Shown: positions 9,479 through 18,103, counted from the first letter of the stretch. The stretch: 48,543 bases of DNA from Loktanella fryxellensis (GCF_900110065.1 NZ_FOCI01000023.1:1-48543), one strand, 5' to 3'. Notes: generated from the sequence alone by a model not told the origin. Program-made: numbers and translations.

Positions 9479-10254
9479 GGTTTATCGACATTGCGTTTGC
9501 AGGAAAACCCGAGAGTTTCGATGAGCGTGCGGCTGCCGCGTTAGAAGGTGGGCCCGACAAGATCGATGATCATTCAAGCGTTTGGCGCGACTGTAAGGAG
9601 CATCTCAAAGCGACCTCTTATGAAAAGTGTTTCTACTGTGAATCAAAAGACATCCGTTCCGATGGGGCAGTAGACCACTTCAGGCCAAAATCAGTCTATC
9701 CATGGTCAGCCTTTAGTTTCTCAAATTTTCGGTTCGCCTGCACGTTTTGCAACAGTCTCCGGAAAGACAAAGAGACTGGGAAGACTGGAGGCAAAGGAAA
9801 CCAATTTCCCTTGTTCGAGGGCTGCCAACGGGCAACTTGCGAAGGCGAAGAATGTCATGAACGGCCGATACTAGTCGATCCTTGCAAGGCAGGCGATCCT
9901 TTGGAGATCGATTTTGCTTCAGACGGCAGAGCCGTTCCGGCATATGTCGGAGAGGCCGTTGAACGGAACGAACGTGGCAGAACTTCGATCGGCGCTTATC
10001 ATCTAAACCACTCGGCTTTTGTTGAAGAGCGAAAAAGACACGCGGTTGTTCTGGAGGAAAAAATTGTTGCGGCATCCCGTGCACAAGAGAGCTATGCTGA
10101 AGGCGACTATGCCGCAAAGGCACGACTGGATGATGCAATTTTAGATCTTCATCGGGCAATTCAACCACAGGCAACTTATTCGGCGTTTGCCAAAAGAATT
10201 CTCAACTGCCATCGAGACAACTCGCTAATCGAAGCTGTTCTAGCAACAGCGTAG
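9475..10254 (+). CDS. HNH endonuclease, PtuB-like, partner of the upstream ATPase
   Basis: 259-residue HNH nuclease. Cys52 and Cys55 (CFYC) and Cys89/Cys92 (CTFCN) form the zinc-binding pairs. The catalytic core is AVDHFRPKSVYPWSAF with Asp67-His68, and Asn93 completes the HNH pattern. This layout (CxxC, DHFRPK, CxxCN, then a segment with NQFPLFEGC and PILVDP) is typical of PtuB, the nuclease of Septu systems, and of HNH partners of retron-type ATPases. It probably cuts DNA or RNA when released or activated by the ATPase; that is inferred from the family. The start overlaps the ATPase stop. Ten bases separate it from hsdM, so the five genes appear to be one transcript. No retron reverse transcriptase lies nearby. 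Confidence 0.88.
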   Translation: MRFIDIAFAGKPESFDERAAAALEGGPDKIDDHSSVWRDCKEHLKATSYEKCFYCESKDIRSDGAVDHFRPKSVYPWSAFSFSNFRFACTFCNSLRKDKETGKTGGKGNQFPLFEGCQRATCEGEECHERPILVDPCKAGDPLEIDFASDGRAVPAYVGEAVERNERGRTSIGAYHLNHSAFVEERKRHAVVLEEKIVAASRAQESYAEGDYAAKARLDDAILDLHRAIQPQATYSAFAKRILNCHRDNSLIEAVLATA

Positions 10255-10264
10255 GACCCAAAAA

Positions 10265-11737
10265 ATGAATACCGCCCCCATCGTCTCCAAGGTCTGGAGT
10301 TTCTGTACCACGCTGCGCGACGACGGCGTCGGCTATGGCGACTATCTGGAGCAGCTGACCTACCTCATCTTCCTCAAGATGGCCGATGAATATGCCAAGC
10401 CCCCCTACAACCGCGATGTCGGCATTCCCGAAGGTTTTGACTGGACGAGCCTGACATCCCGGCGCGGCGCTGAACTGGAAGCCCACTACGTCACTCTGCT
10501 GCGCAAGCTTGGGGAGCAAAAGGGCATGCTCGGGCAGATATTCACCAAGGCACAGAACAAGATCACCGACCCGGCCAAGCTGTTCCGCCTAATCGATATG
10601 GTGGACGGCACGAAATGGGTGACACTGGGTGTTGACGTCAAGGGCGACATCTACGAGGGACTGCTGGAGCGTAACGCCGAGGATACAAAATCGGGCGCGG
10701 GCCAATATTTCACTCCGCGTGCCTTGATCCGTGCCATGGTGGAATGCGTTCGCCCTGTACCCGGCAAGACCATCGCTGACCCTGCCTGCGGCACCGGTGG
10801 GTTCTTTCTTGCTGCGCATGATTTCCTGACTGACCCTGAACACCATGCGCTCGACAAGGACCAAAAGGCTTTTCTTAAGCACGCGACCTTTTTCGGAAAT
10901 GAGATTGTCGCTGGAACGCGGCGCCTGTGCCTTATGAACATGTTTCTGCATGGTATTGGAGAAATGTCTGGCGACACATTGGTATCGCCTGCAGACGCAC
11001 TGATCTCGCCGCCCTCCGACACCTTCGACTATGTTCTTGCCAATCCACCCTTCGGCAAGAAAAGCTCCATGAGCTTCACAAACGCCGAAGGGGAACAAGA
11101 AACCGACGACCTGACTTATAATCGGCAGGATTTCTGGGCGACGACGTCGAACAAGCAACTGAATTTCGTTCAGCATATACGGACGATAATGAAGACGACG
11201 GGCCTTGCGGCCGTGGTTGTGCCGGACAACGTGCTTTTCGAGGGCGGCGCGGGTGAGACGATCCGGCGCAAATTACTTCAGACGACCGACCTTCACACGA
11301 TCCTGCGGCTACCAACCGGAATTTTCTATGCGCAAGGGGTCAAGGCAAATGTGATCTTCTTCGACAACCGCGCCGCAAGCCCTGATCCGCAAACCTCAAA
11401 GGTCTGGTACTATGACTACCGGACCAACGTGCATCATACGCTCAAGCAGAAGCCCCTGACCTACGCGCATCTCGAAGACTTCGTGTCCTGCTACAACCCA
11501 GGGAACCGTCATGAACGCGTACCAACCTGGAGCGAGGAAACGCCAGACGGGCGGTGGCGGTCCTTTGACACGGAAGACCTGCTTGCACGCGACAAGGCGA
11601 GCCTTGATCTCTTCTGGCTCCGCGATGCGTCGATGACCGATCTGGAAAACCTTCCCGAACCAGAAATACTAGTCGAAGAAATTATGGAAAATCTTCGATC
11701 TGCTCTCGCGAGCTTCGAAGCGGTTTCCGCTGAATGA
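10265..11737 (+). CDS. hsdM: Type I restriction-modification DNA methyltransferase subunit M (HsdM)
   Basis: N6-adenine methyltransferase subunit; with HsdS it methylates the recognition site and protects the host DNA. It has the N-terminal HsdM helical domain (YGDYLEQLTYLIFLKMADEY). The SAM-binding motif DPACGTGGF is at residues 172-180 and the catalytic motif IV NPPFG at 260-264. The TRD-linked region LRLPTGIFYAQGVKANVIFF is also present. The length of 490 residues is normal. It is the last gene of the operon and lies downstream of the nested ATPase/HNH pair, an unusual position because hsdM more often comes first. The ATG at 10265 has only a weak purine-rich stretch upstream. No defect is visible. 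Confidence 0.96.
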   Translation: MNTAPIVSKVWSFCTTLRDDGVGYGDYLEQLTYLIFLKMADEYAKPPYNRDVGIPEGFDWTSLTSRRGAELEAHYVTLLRKLGEQKGMLGQIFTKAQNKITDPAKLFRLIDMVDGTKWVTLGVDVKGDIYEGLLERNAEDTKSGAGQYFTPRALIRAMVECVRPVPGKTIADPACGTGGFFLAAHDFLTDPEHHALDKDQKAFLKHATFFGNEIVAGTRRLCLMNMFLHGIGEMSGDTLVSPADALISPPSDTFDYVLANPPFGKKSSMSFTNAEGEQETDDLTYNRQDFWATTSNKQLNFVQHIRTIMKTTGLAAVVVPDNVLFEGGAGETIRRKLLQTTDLHTILRLPTGIFYAQGVKANVIFFDNRAASPDPQTSKVWYYDYRTNVHHTLKQKPLTYAHLEDFVSCYNPGNRHERVPTWSEETPDGRWRSFDTEDLLARDKASLDLFWLRDASMTDLENLPEPEILVEEIMENLRSALASFEAVSAE

Positions 11738-12032
11738 GAACTCTGAATCTTTCTCGGTGGCCGGGAGAGTGTTCGATTTCAGTTCCATCTGGCCGAACGA
11801 GACTGGCGTCGAAGTCAATTTTGAGCTTTCTGGAAAAATCGCTCTAAAACAGCATCTTATGACCTGAACACCAAAAAGGCGCAGTCATCAGCTTCAGAGA
11901 ATATTGGCCAAGAGAGAACGATTTTACGCCATTGATGGGATCGGTGGTGTTCAGCCCCACCCGCAAACACCTTTGAAAACACGGGAAAATCCGACCGCAG
12001 GCGGATCGGGAGAACAGTTTCCAAAGGGTAAG
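11738..12032. other. Island-to-chromosome junction region without recognised gene
   Basis: 295 bases between hsdM and the tRNA-Ser 3' end. The first part is relatively AT-rich like the island and the last part becomes GC-rich like the core genome, so the island border probably lies here. No convincing gene, terminator or direct repeat of the tRNA 3' end was found. A frame ending at about 11866 reads WPNETGVEVNFELSGKIAL but has no good start and could be a gene remnant. Confidence 0.4.
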
Positions 12033-12122
12033 TGGCGGATCGACAGGGATTCGAACCCTGGAGACGGTCTCCCGCCTACACACTTTCCAGGCGTGCGCCT
12101 TCGACCACTCGGCCACCGATCC
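12033..12122 (-). tRNA. tRNA-Ser (anticodon GGA)
   Basis: Read on the minus strand, the gene starts GGATCGGTGGCCGAGTGGTC and ends in GTTCGAATCCCTGTCG-type T-loop sequence, the acceptor strand and an encoded CCA (12033-12035). The acceptor stem pairs GGATCGG with TCGATCC, with one G-T pair. The anticodon loop CTGGAAA gives GGA, reading UCC/UCU serine codons. The long variable arm (about 12060-12080) is that of a class II tRNA. The 3' end faces the restriction island. Confidence 0.95.
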
Positions 12123-12222
12123 GTTGCAGGGTCTTTAGCCAAGCCACCGGGGGCGTGCAAGGGCAGATCGGCGCGATCCGCGCGGTTCGCATGCTGATTT
12201 TGCCACCCGGTCGCGCGGCGCC

Positions 12223-12585
12223 CTAGCCCTGCCGCGCCAGCATGAAGGCCAGGGCGATCACAGCCTCCAGCCCTGCCGCCACGAGGATCGCCGTGCCGCC
12301 GGTGCCGCCCCACCATGCCCAGAGCCCCGTCAGCGCGATGCCCCCGAAAATGAGCGCCGCGGCGAGCGCGGTCGCGTCCTGCAGCGGTCCGGGACCGGCG
12401 GTGCGCAACACCCAAAAGAAGACCGCAAGCCCCAGAAACAGCGGTGCCGCGCGCCTGCCGACGAAGATCAGGCCGGGATCGCCGGTCACGCCGTACAGCG
12501 CCGTGTAGCTGGCGGGCGAGATCAGGAACACCGCGAACAACCCCACGCAGATCGCCGCCACGGCCATGCAGAGCGCACCGAACAT
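12223..12585 (-). CDS. Small membrane protein of unknown function
   Basis: 120-residue hydrophobic protein with about four membrane segments. The first is near MAVAAICVGLFAVFLI, the second near AAPLFLGLAVFFWVL, then ALIFGGIALTGLWAW, and the last near AAGLEAVIALAFMLA. I do not recognise a family with confidence, though it has the look of DUF4345-like small membrane proteins. Its ATG at 12585 overlaps the alaX stop (ATGA), so it is probably translated with alaX. It is the last gene of the minus-strand cluster before the tRNA. Confidence 0.75.
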   Translation of the reverse strand: MFGALCMAVAAICVGLFAVFLISPASYTALYGVTGDPGLIFVGRRAAPLFLGLAVFFWVLRTAGPGPLQDATALAAALIFGGIALTGLWAWWGGTGGTAILVAAGLEAVIALAFMLARQG

Positions 12586-13307
12586 CACGCGCCTGCCAGA
12601 TGCAGATAGACGCGGCGGTGGGTGCGACCCTTGCGCTCGATCTTGCCGATCTCGATCTGCCCGATCTCGGCCGTGGTGGCGACATGGGTACCGCCACAGG
12701 GTTGCAAATCGACGGTGGCGTCAGCCGTGCCGATGCGGATCAGGCGGATGTCGCCCGCATCGCGCGGCGGGCGGGCGACGGCGGTGCGGATCAGCGCGGG
12801 ACGTGCGGCCAGATCGTCGGCGCCGATGACCTCGGCGGTCACGGGCAGATCACCTGCGATCAGCGCGCTCAGGGCGCGCCCGACGGCGATCCGGTCGGGC
12901 ATCGCATCCTCCATCTCGATGTCGAGGCGGCTTTTTTCGGTGCCCACATGACCGCCCGCGACGGGACGGGCCAGCACGGCGGACAGCAGATGCAGCGCCG
13001 TATGCATGCGCATCAGGCGGTGACGCCTGTCCCAGACCAGCGATTGCGTCACGCGGGTGCCGATCACCGGCAGCGGCGCGGGTTCTGCTGGCACGAGGAC
13101 GATGTCGGACCCCTGCCCCCGCACCGTCGTCGCGATGTCGATGCCGCCGCCGTCCCAGACCAGCCGCCCGGCATCGCCCGGCTGCCCGCCCCCCGTGGGG
13201 TGGAACAGCGACACATCCAGCACGATGCCGCCTTCGGCGGTATGGTCGATGACACGGCCCGGCGCGGACCGCAGGTAGGCATCGACACGGAACAGAGGCT
13301 GCGTCAC
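12585..13307 (-). CDS. alaX: Alanyl-tRNA editing protein, AlaX type
   Basis: 240-residue free-standing editing domain homologous to that of alanyl-tRNA synthetase. It removes serine (or glycine) wrongly attached to tRNA-Ala. The zinc-binding residues are all present: HTALH (His102, His106) and CGGTH (Cys204, His208). The segment FHPTGGGQPGD near residue 35 is also diagnostic. The length and the missing aminoacylation domain suggest the AlaX-M group. It lies 18 bp after the mechanosensitive channel gene and overlaps the small membrane protein gene, so it is probably part of the same operon. Its location beside a tellurite/cysteine locus has no obvious functional explanation. Confidence 0.9.
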   Translation of the reverse strand: MTQPLFRVDAYLRSAPGRVIDHTAEGGIVLDVSLFHPTGGGQPGDAGRLVWDGGGIDIATTVRGQGSDIVLVPAEPAPLPVIGTRVTQSLVWDRRHRLMRMHTALHLLSAVLARPVAGGHVGTEKSRLDIEMEDAMPDRIAVGRALSALIAGDLPVTAEVIGADDLAARPALIRTAVARPPRDAGDIRLIRIGTADATVDLQPCGGTHVATTAEIGQIEIGKIERKGRTHRRVYLHLAGA

Positions 13308-13325
13308 GTTCGCACCCCCGTGCCG

Positions 13326-15905
13326 TCAACGCGCACCGCCGTCGGCATCGCCGCCTCCGGTATCGCCCATGTCGGCGGAAGTCATCACCGACCGCGCCTC
13401 TGCGGCCGTGCGGGGGGTGGCCGCATCCGGCACGGCAGGGTCCTGTGCCGGTGTGTTCTGCGCGGGTGCAGGCACGGGTCCACGCAGAACCTCCGGGTTG
13501 CGCAGCCACAGGTCGCGCTGCGGAAACGCGATGGCGATGCCCGCCTCGGCAAAGCGGCGGTTGATCTCGCGGTTCATCTCGTCCGTGGCGCTGACCTTCC
13601 AGTTCACGTCGCGCAGGATCATCCGCAACTCGAAGCTGAGGCTGCTTTCGCCGAAGGCCATGAACAGTGCCTGCGGCCCCGGCTCTGCGATCACCATGGG
13701 ATGGGCGTTCGCCACCTCCAGCAGGATGCGGCGCACGGCGTCCACGTCGGACCCGTAGGCCACGCCCACCGGCAGGATCAGCCGCCCCGCCAGATTGCCG
13801 CGCGTCCAGTTCGTGACCTGCCCTGCGATCAGGTCGGCGTTCGGCACGATCACATCGGTGCGGTCGAACGTCTCGATCCGGGTGGACCGGACCGAGATGT
13901 TGCGCACGAAACCGACCTGACCGTTGACCTCGATCATGTCGCCTTCGGCGATGGGCCGTTCGATCAGCAGGATGATGCCGGAGACGAAGTTCTGCACGAT
14001 CGTCTGCAGGCCGAATCCGATGCCCACCGACAGGGCACCGGCCACGATGGCAAGGCTCGACAGGTTGATCCCCGCCGTGGTGATGGCGATCAGCGCCGCC
14101 ACCGTGATCCCGATGTACCCCACACCCGCCGCGATGGCGTTCTGGCCGCCAAGGTCGAGCTTGGTGCGCGGCAGGATGGTGGTGCGCAACTGCCGCTTGA
14201 CGAACTGCGTCAGGACGTAGCCACCGCCGAACAGCAGCACGAAGGTCATGAAATCCGTGGGCGAGATCTGCGTCTCGCCGATCTGGAACCCGGCCCGGAA
14301 CTGCGCCCACACCTCGAGCAGATCGGTGACGCGCGCGCCCCAGATCAGCGCCAGCACCGGCACCGCCAGCAGGAACAGCCCGATCCCGATCAGCACGGGC
14401 ATCAGCGCACCGCTGTCGCCGGTGCCGTCGTCAGGGGCATAGATGTCATAGACCAGCCGCTGCAGCACGATGATCACGCCGAGGATGGCCAGCGTCATGA
14501 CCGCCGGGGCGAACAGCGCGTCGGATGCCGCCGCAAACCCCGCCGCCGCCAGCAACGGGGTCGCCACGGCGACGATCATGCACGACAGGCCCACCAGCGT
14601 GCGCACACGCCCCGACGTGCCGTCAGCGCTGGCGGACAGCGGCGCATGGCGCAACAGCCAGCCCAGACGGAACAGGATCACCGCAAGTACGACCTGCACC
14701 GGCAGGATGATGACGCCGGTCGCCGTGTCGCCGGCACCCACATTGCGCATCAGCGCCGTGACGACGACGACCGCCGCCAGACCGATGCCGAGCGATACGC
14801 CGTTGCGCCTGATCCGGGCCCGGATCGCGTTCGGATAGTCCAGCGGACCACCGCGTTCGCCCAGCGGAAAGAGCTGTTCGTTCAGCCACCGCGCCGTGAT
14901 GATGATGAAACCCGCGCCGAAGATCGCCTGAGAGATCGTGTCGCCGGACCGCGCCAGCACGCCGATCTGCCGCAGGCCCAGGATCAGGGCCGACAGACCG
15001 ACCGTCGGCAACACGATTTGCCACAGCGACAACAGGAATGACCAGACAGCCCGCATCCGCGCCCTGCCGCGTTCGACCCGCCCCTGCAGCAACGCGACCC
15101 AGCGCCGCGACTGCAGCAGCAGCACCGCCGCCACGCCCAGATACACCACCGCGAAGGGGCCGTTGCGCAGCAGGCCGCCGTTGGCGGCGCTCGCCTGCAT
15201 CCGCGACACCGACGACGCGATCTGACCGACGAAGGCATCGTGCGCCGCCGACAGGGCCGCGGGCCATGCGGCGGGCGACAGGGGCGATGCGCCGCGCGCG
15301 GTCAGGCGGGCCGCCTCGCGGGTGCGCAGTTGGCTGTCCACCTCTGCGATCAGGCCATTGGCGCGGGCATAGGCCTCGCGCGCAAGGATCCCCGGTGCGC
15401 GCAGATCGTCGAGCTGTGCTGTCAGCGCGGCGCGGCGGGCGGCGATGGCGGGCTGTTCTTCGGCCCCTTCGGCAGGTTGGCCAAGGGCGTCGATCTGGGC
15501 CTGCACCGTGGACATGCGGCCACCGTTGATCGCCCCCAGCGTCTGAAACCGGTCGCGCCAGCCGAACAGCGCCTCGCGCGTGCGGGTCAGGTTCAGTTGC
15601 GATCCGGTCCCGGCGCGCAACAGCTCCTCGGCGGCGGCGACGCGGCTTTCCCAGTCGGCCAGATCGGGGATGGCCGCGGCGAGGGCGGCCTGCGCGGCAA
15701 GCAGGGCCGCATCCTCGGCCACCTCAGCCGCCTCTTCATCGGCGGGCGTCTCCTCGACGACCGTTTCGGACGCGGCAGGGTCGGCGGCCGGTTCCTCTGT
15801 CGTGCCCAGAAGCCCGTCGAGCGAGATCTGCGCCACCGCCCCCTGCGCCCACAGCCCGCAGGACAGGGCCACTGCCAGGGTCAGGACGACCTGCCGCAGC
15901 GCCAT
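13326..15905 (-). CDS. Large MscS-family mechanosensitive channel with DUF3772-type N-terminus
   Basis: 859-residue inner-membrane channel expected to open on membrane tension and release solutes after hypo-osmotic shock. A signal peptide (VVLTLAVALSCGLWAQGAVA) precedes an acidic Ala/Glu-rich periplasmic stretch and a helical domain of the DUF3772 type. Roughly ten membrane helices follow. The MscS core is clear: AIVAGALSVGIGFGLQTIVQ, then NFVSGIILLIERPIAEGDMI, VGFVRNISVRSTRIETFDRT and VIVPNADLIAGQVTNWT. The C-terminal tail is Pro/Ala-rich and probably disordered. The start at 15905 was chosen because it gives the signal peptide; a frame continuing upstream lies inside cysK. Only 2 bp separate it from cysK. 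Confidence 0.92.
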   Translation of the reverse strand: MALRQVVLTLAVALSCGLWAQGAVAQISLDGLLGTTEEPAADPAASETVVEETPADEEAAEVAEDAALLAAQAALAAAIPDLADWESRVAAAEELLRAGTGSQLNLTRTREALFGWRDRFQTLGAINGGRMSTVQAQIDALGQPAEGAEEQPAIAARRAALTAQLDDLRAPGILAREAYARANGLIAEVDSQLRTREAARLTARGASPLSPAAWPAALSAAHDAFVGQIASSVSRMQASAANGGLLRNGPFAVVYLGVAAVLLLQSRRWVALLQGRVERGRARMRAVWSFLLSLWQIVLPTVGLSALILGLRQIGVLARSGDTISQAIFGAGFIIITARWLNEQLFPLGERGGPLDYPNAIRARIRRNGVSLGIGLAAVVVVTALMRNVGAGDTATGVIILPVQVVLAVILFRLGWLLRHAPLSASADGTSGRVRTLVGLSCMIVAVATPLLAAAGFAAASDALFAPAVMTLAILGVIIVLQRLVYDIYAPDDGTGDSGALMPVLIGIGLFLLAVPVLALIWGARVTDLLEVWAQFRAGFQIGETQISPTDFMTFVLLFGGGYVLTQFVKRQLRTTILPRTKLDLGGQNAIAAGVGYIGITVAALIAITTAGINLSSLAIVAGALSVGIGFGLQTIVQNFVSGIILLIERPIAEGDMIEVNGQVGFVRNISVRSTRIETFDRTDVIVPNADLIAGQVTNWTRGNLAGRLILPVGVAYGSDVDAVRRILLEVANAHPMVIAEPGPQALFMAFGESSLSFELRMILRDVNWKVSATDEMNREINRRFAEAGIAIAFPQRDLWLRNPEVLRGPVPAPAQNTPAQDPAVPDAATPRTAAEARSVMTSADMGDTGGGDADGGAR

Positions 15906-15907
15906 GG

Positions 15908-16942
15908 TCACGCGTCCTCGAACACACCGGGGATGGATTGCGGACCGCTGGTCAGCCATGCGGGCACGGGCAGCCCCCTGGACCGCAGGAAATCGGGGTT
16001 CCACAGCTTGGACTGATAGCGGCTGCCGTAGTCGCACAGGATTGTCACGATCGTGTGCCCCGGCCCCATATCGCGCGCCATCCGGATGGCGCCCGCGATG
16101 TTCACGCCGGACGACCCACCCATGCAAAGCCCCTCGTGCTGCAGCAGATCGAACACGATGGGCAGCGCTTCCGCGTCCGAGATGTTGTAGGACATGTCGG
16201 GGGTGAAACCTTCGAGGTTGGCGGTGATCCGCCCTTGCCCGATGCCTTCGGTGATGCTGTCGCCCTCGGACTTCATCTCTCCGGTGGTGTAGAAATTGTG
16301 AAGTGCTGCCCCGTCCGGATCGGCCAGCGCGATCTTGACGCCCTTGGGTTGCAGGGCCATCGCGACGCCCGCCAGCGTGCCGCCGGATCCCACTGCGCAG
16401 ACGAAGCCATTGACGCGACCTTCGGTCTGGTCCCAGATTTCGGGGCCGGTCGTTTCCACATGCGCCTGACGGTTGGCGAGGTTGTCGAACTGGTTGGCCC
16501 ACACCACGCCGCCCGGTGACGTCTTGGCCAGCTCCTCGGCCAGCCGCCCGGAGTAGCGGACGTAATTGTTGGGGTTGCGGTAGGGGGCGGCAGGCACCTG
16601 CACCAGCTCTGCCCCGGCCAGCCGCAGCATGTCCTTTTTCTCCTCGGACTGCGTTTCCGGGATCACGATGACGGTCTTGAACCCCATGGAGGCACCGACC
16701 AGCGCCAGACCGATGCCGGTATTGCCCGCCGTCCCCTCGACGATGGTGCCGCCGGGCTTCAGCAGGCCCTTCGCCACAGCGTCGCGGATGATGTAGAGCG
16801 CAGCGCGGTCCTTGACCGACTGGCCGGGGTTCAGGAACTCGGCCTTGCCGAGGATCTCGCAGCCCGTCGCCTCTGACGCGGCGCGCAGGCGGATGAGGGG
16901 CGTGTTCCCGACCGCATCGGCCAGATCGGATTTGATGTGCAT
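15908..16942 (-). CDS. cysK: Cysteine synthase A (O-acetylserine sulfhydrylase)
   Basis: 344-residue PLP enzyme that makes cysteine from O-acetylserine and sulfide. It shows NPGQSVKDRAAL with the PLP lysine Lys44, the substrate loop EGTAGNTGIGLA (69-80), the PLP-phosphate loop VGSGGT and the C-terminal GGSSGVNIAGA. It sits 36 bp after trgB and 2 bp before the mechanosensitive channel gene. In Rhodobacter sphaeroides a cysK next to trgAB contributes to tellurite resistance; the same arrangement here suggests an added role in thiol supply during oxyanion stress. It is slightly longer than E. coli CysK because of the C-terminal extension. Confidence 0.95.
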   Translation of the reverse strand: MHIKSDLADAVGNTPLIRLRAASEATGCEILGKAEFLNPGQSVKDRAALYIIRDAVAKGLLKPGGTIVEGTAGNTGIGLALVGASMGFKTVIVIPETQSEEKKDMLRLAGAELVQVPAAPYRNPNNYVRYSGRLAEELAKTSPGGVVWANQFDNLANRQAHVETTGPEIWDQTEGRVNGFVCAVGSGGTLAGVAMALQPKGVKIALADPDGAALHNFYTTGEMKSEGDSITEGIGQGRITANLEGFTPDMSYNISDAEALPIVFDLLQHEGLCMGGSSGVNIAGAIRMARDMGPGHTIVTILCDYGSRYQSKLWNPDFLRSRGLPVPAWLTSGPQSIPGVFEDA

Positions 16943-16978
16943 GGGGTTGCCCTTTCGCGTCTGCGTCTGCTGCCCTAC

Positions 16979-18103
16979 CTAGGCCGCTGGTGACGCGAAC
17001 TCAAGGCGCAGGGCCGCGCGGTGCAGCGCCAGCCAGCAGATGAGCGAGATGCAGGGCCCGACCGCGATCTCGCCGCTGGTGACCAGCGCCATGGCGTCAT
17101 CCAGCGACAGCAGATGCAGCGCCAGATCCTCGTGCTCGTCCGCCAGCCCGCCGATGCGCGCCATGTCGTCCGGCAGGTCGCACAGGCCGACATAGGTGTG
17201 GAAATAGTCGGTCGCGTTGCCCGGCGAGGGATAGAAGGACGCGACGTGCCGCAAGATCACGTCCAGCCCCGCTTCCTCGCGCGTTTCGCGCAGGGCGGCC
17301 TGTTCCGGCGTCTCGAACGCGTCGATCATCCCCGCCACGGGTTCCAGCATCCACGGATTCGGATCGCCGCGCAGCAGCACGCCCATGCGGATCTGTTCCA
17401 CCAGCAGTACCTGGTCGCGCTGCGGATCGTAGGGCAGCACCATGACCGCATCGACGCCGACCATCACCTCTCGCGGCAGCGGACCCTGCGACTGGCCGTC
17501 GAAGCGCCGGTGCGTGACATCGAAGCCCTGAAGGCGGAAGAAGCGGCCCAGCGGCGGAGCGCGGTCAGTCACACTCACGTCGCCCACCTGTGCGGCATGG
17601 CGCAGCGTGGCCGGACGTGGATCGCGGGCTGCACAGGCCTGCGCCCACGCCCGTTTCAACATCACGGGAAACTGCCAGCGGGCCGCGTCCATGTCCGGCA
17701 GGCCATGGGCGAACAGCTCTGCCGCCGCCGCACGCCAGACCGGGCCATGGCCCGTCTGCCACGTCGCCAGCGACCAGTCGGCCCCGGCACCGGCGGCACC
17801 CCGTCCCGTCCAGAGCGTTGCCGGGCACGGCGTGCCGTCGACCGCCACCACCACCTGCAGCGGTCGGGGTGCGACCAACGCGTGCCACGCCGACAGCTGC
17901 TGGCGCACGCCCGCGCCCGGATTGCGGATCAGACGCCCCTCCACGCTGGCCGTGGCATCGTCGAGCAGCATCGGCCAGCCGCCATCCGCCGCCGTCTGCA
18001 CCCGCATACCCTGCAGCACGGCAGGCACCGCGTCACACGGCACGCCAGTCACGCAGCCGCACAGGTCGGCATCCAGCAACGGCCCCCAAAGGAAAAGGTC
18101 CAT
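16979..18103 (-). CDS. trgB: TrgB-like protein: gamma-glutamylcyclotransferase-like domain fused to a Nudix hydrolase
   Basis: 374-residue two-domain protein. The N-terminal half starts MDLFLWGPLLDADL, the strand-loop pattern of the GGCT/AIG2-like fold. The C-terminal half is a Nudix hydrolase of the ADP-ribose pyrophosphatase type. A complete Nudix box is at about residues 257-279 (GMIDAFETPEQAAL followed by RETREEAGL), preceded by VMVLPYDPQRDQVLLVEQIR. The likely reaction is hydrolysis of ADP-ribose or a related nucleoside diphosphate. The fold combination and the overlap with trgA (ATGA at 18101-18105) match TrgB of the Rhodobacter tellurite-resistance locus. Whether the N-terminal domain is catalytic is unknown. 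Confidence 0.9.
   Translation of the reverse strand: MDLFLWGPLLDADLCGCVTGVPCDAVPAVLQGMRVQTAADGGWPMLLDDATASVEGRLIRNPGAGVRQQLSAWHALVAPRPLQVVVAVDGTPCPATLWTGRGAAGAGADWSLATWQTGHGPVWRAAAAELFAHGLPDMDAARWQFPVMLKRAWAQACAARDPRPATLRHAAQVGDVSVTDRAPPLGRFFRLQGFDVTHRRFDGQSQGPLPREVMVGVDAVMVLPYDPQRDQVLLVEQIRMGVLLRGDPNPWMLEPVAGMIDAFETPEQAALRETREEAGLDVILRHVASFYPSPGNATDYFHTYVGLCDLPDDMARIGGLADEHEDLALHLLSLDDAMALVTSGEIAVGPCISLICWLALHRAALRLEFASPAA

Noticed and set aside
9475-10254. Retron-Septu hypothesis
   Set aside because: The ATPase/HNH pair also accompanies retrons of one class, but no reverse transcriptase gene or retron-like structured RNA is found in the island part of the window.
11844-12116. Minus-strand protein frame starting MAEWSKAHAWK
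   Set aside because: This is the familiar false translation of a tRNA-Ser gene, which is the real feature here.
12033-12122. Direct repeat of the tRNA-Ser 3' end marking the other island border
   Set aside because: I looked for a second copy of the tRNA 3' sequence in positions 1-12,000 and saw none; only a 9-base partial match (GGCGGATCG) next to the tRNA itself, which is too short to mean anything.
12444-15041. Very long open frame (865 codons) on the plus strand
   Set aside because: It is antisense to the mechanosensitive channel and AlaX genes. The translation is full of Arg, His, Asp and Gln with no domain, as expected for a shadow frame in GC-rich DNA.
15906-16502. N-terminal extension of the mechanosensitive channel frame
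   Set aside because: The frame stays open inside cysK, but the extension is Arg/Gly-rich without structure, and the start at 15905 gives a proper signal peptide.
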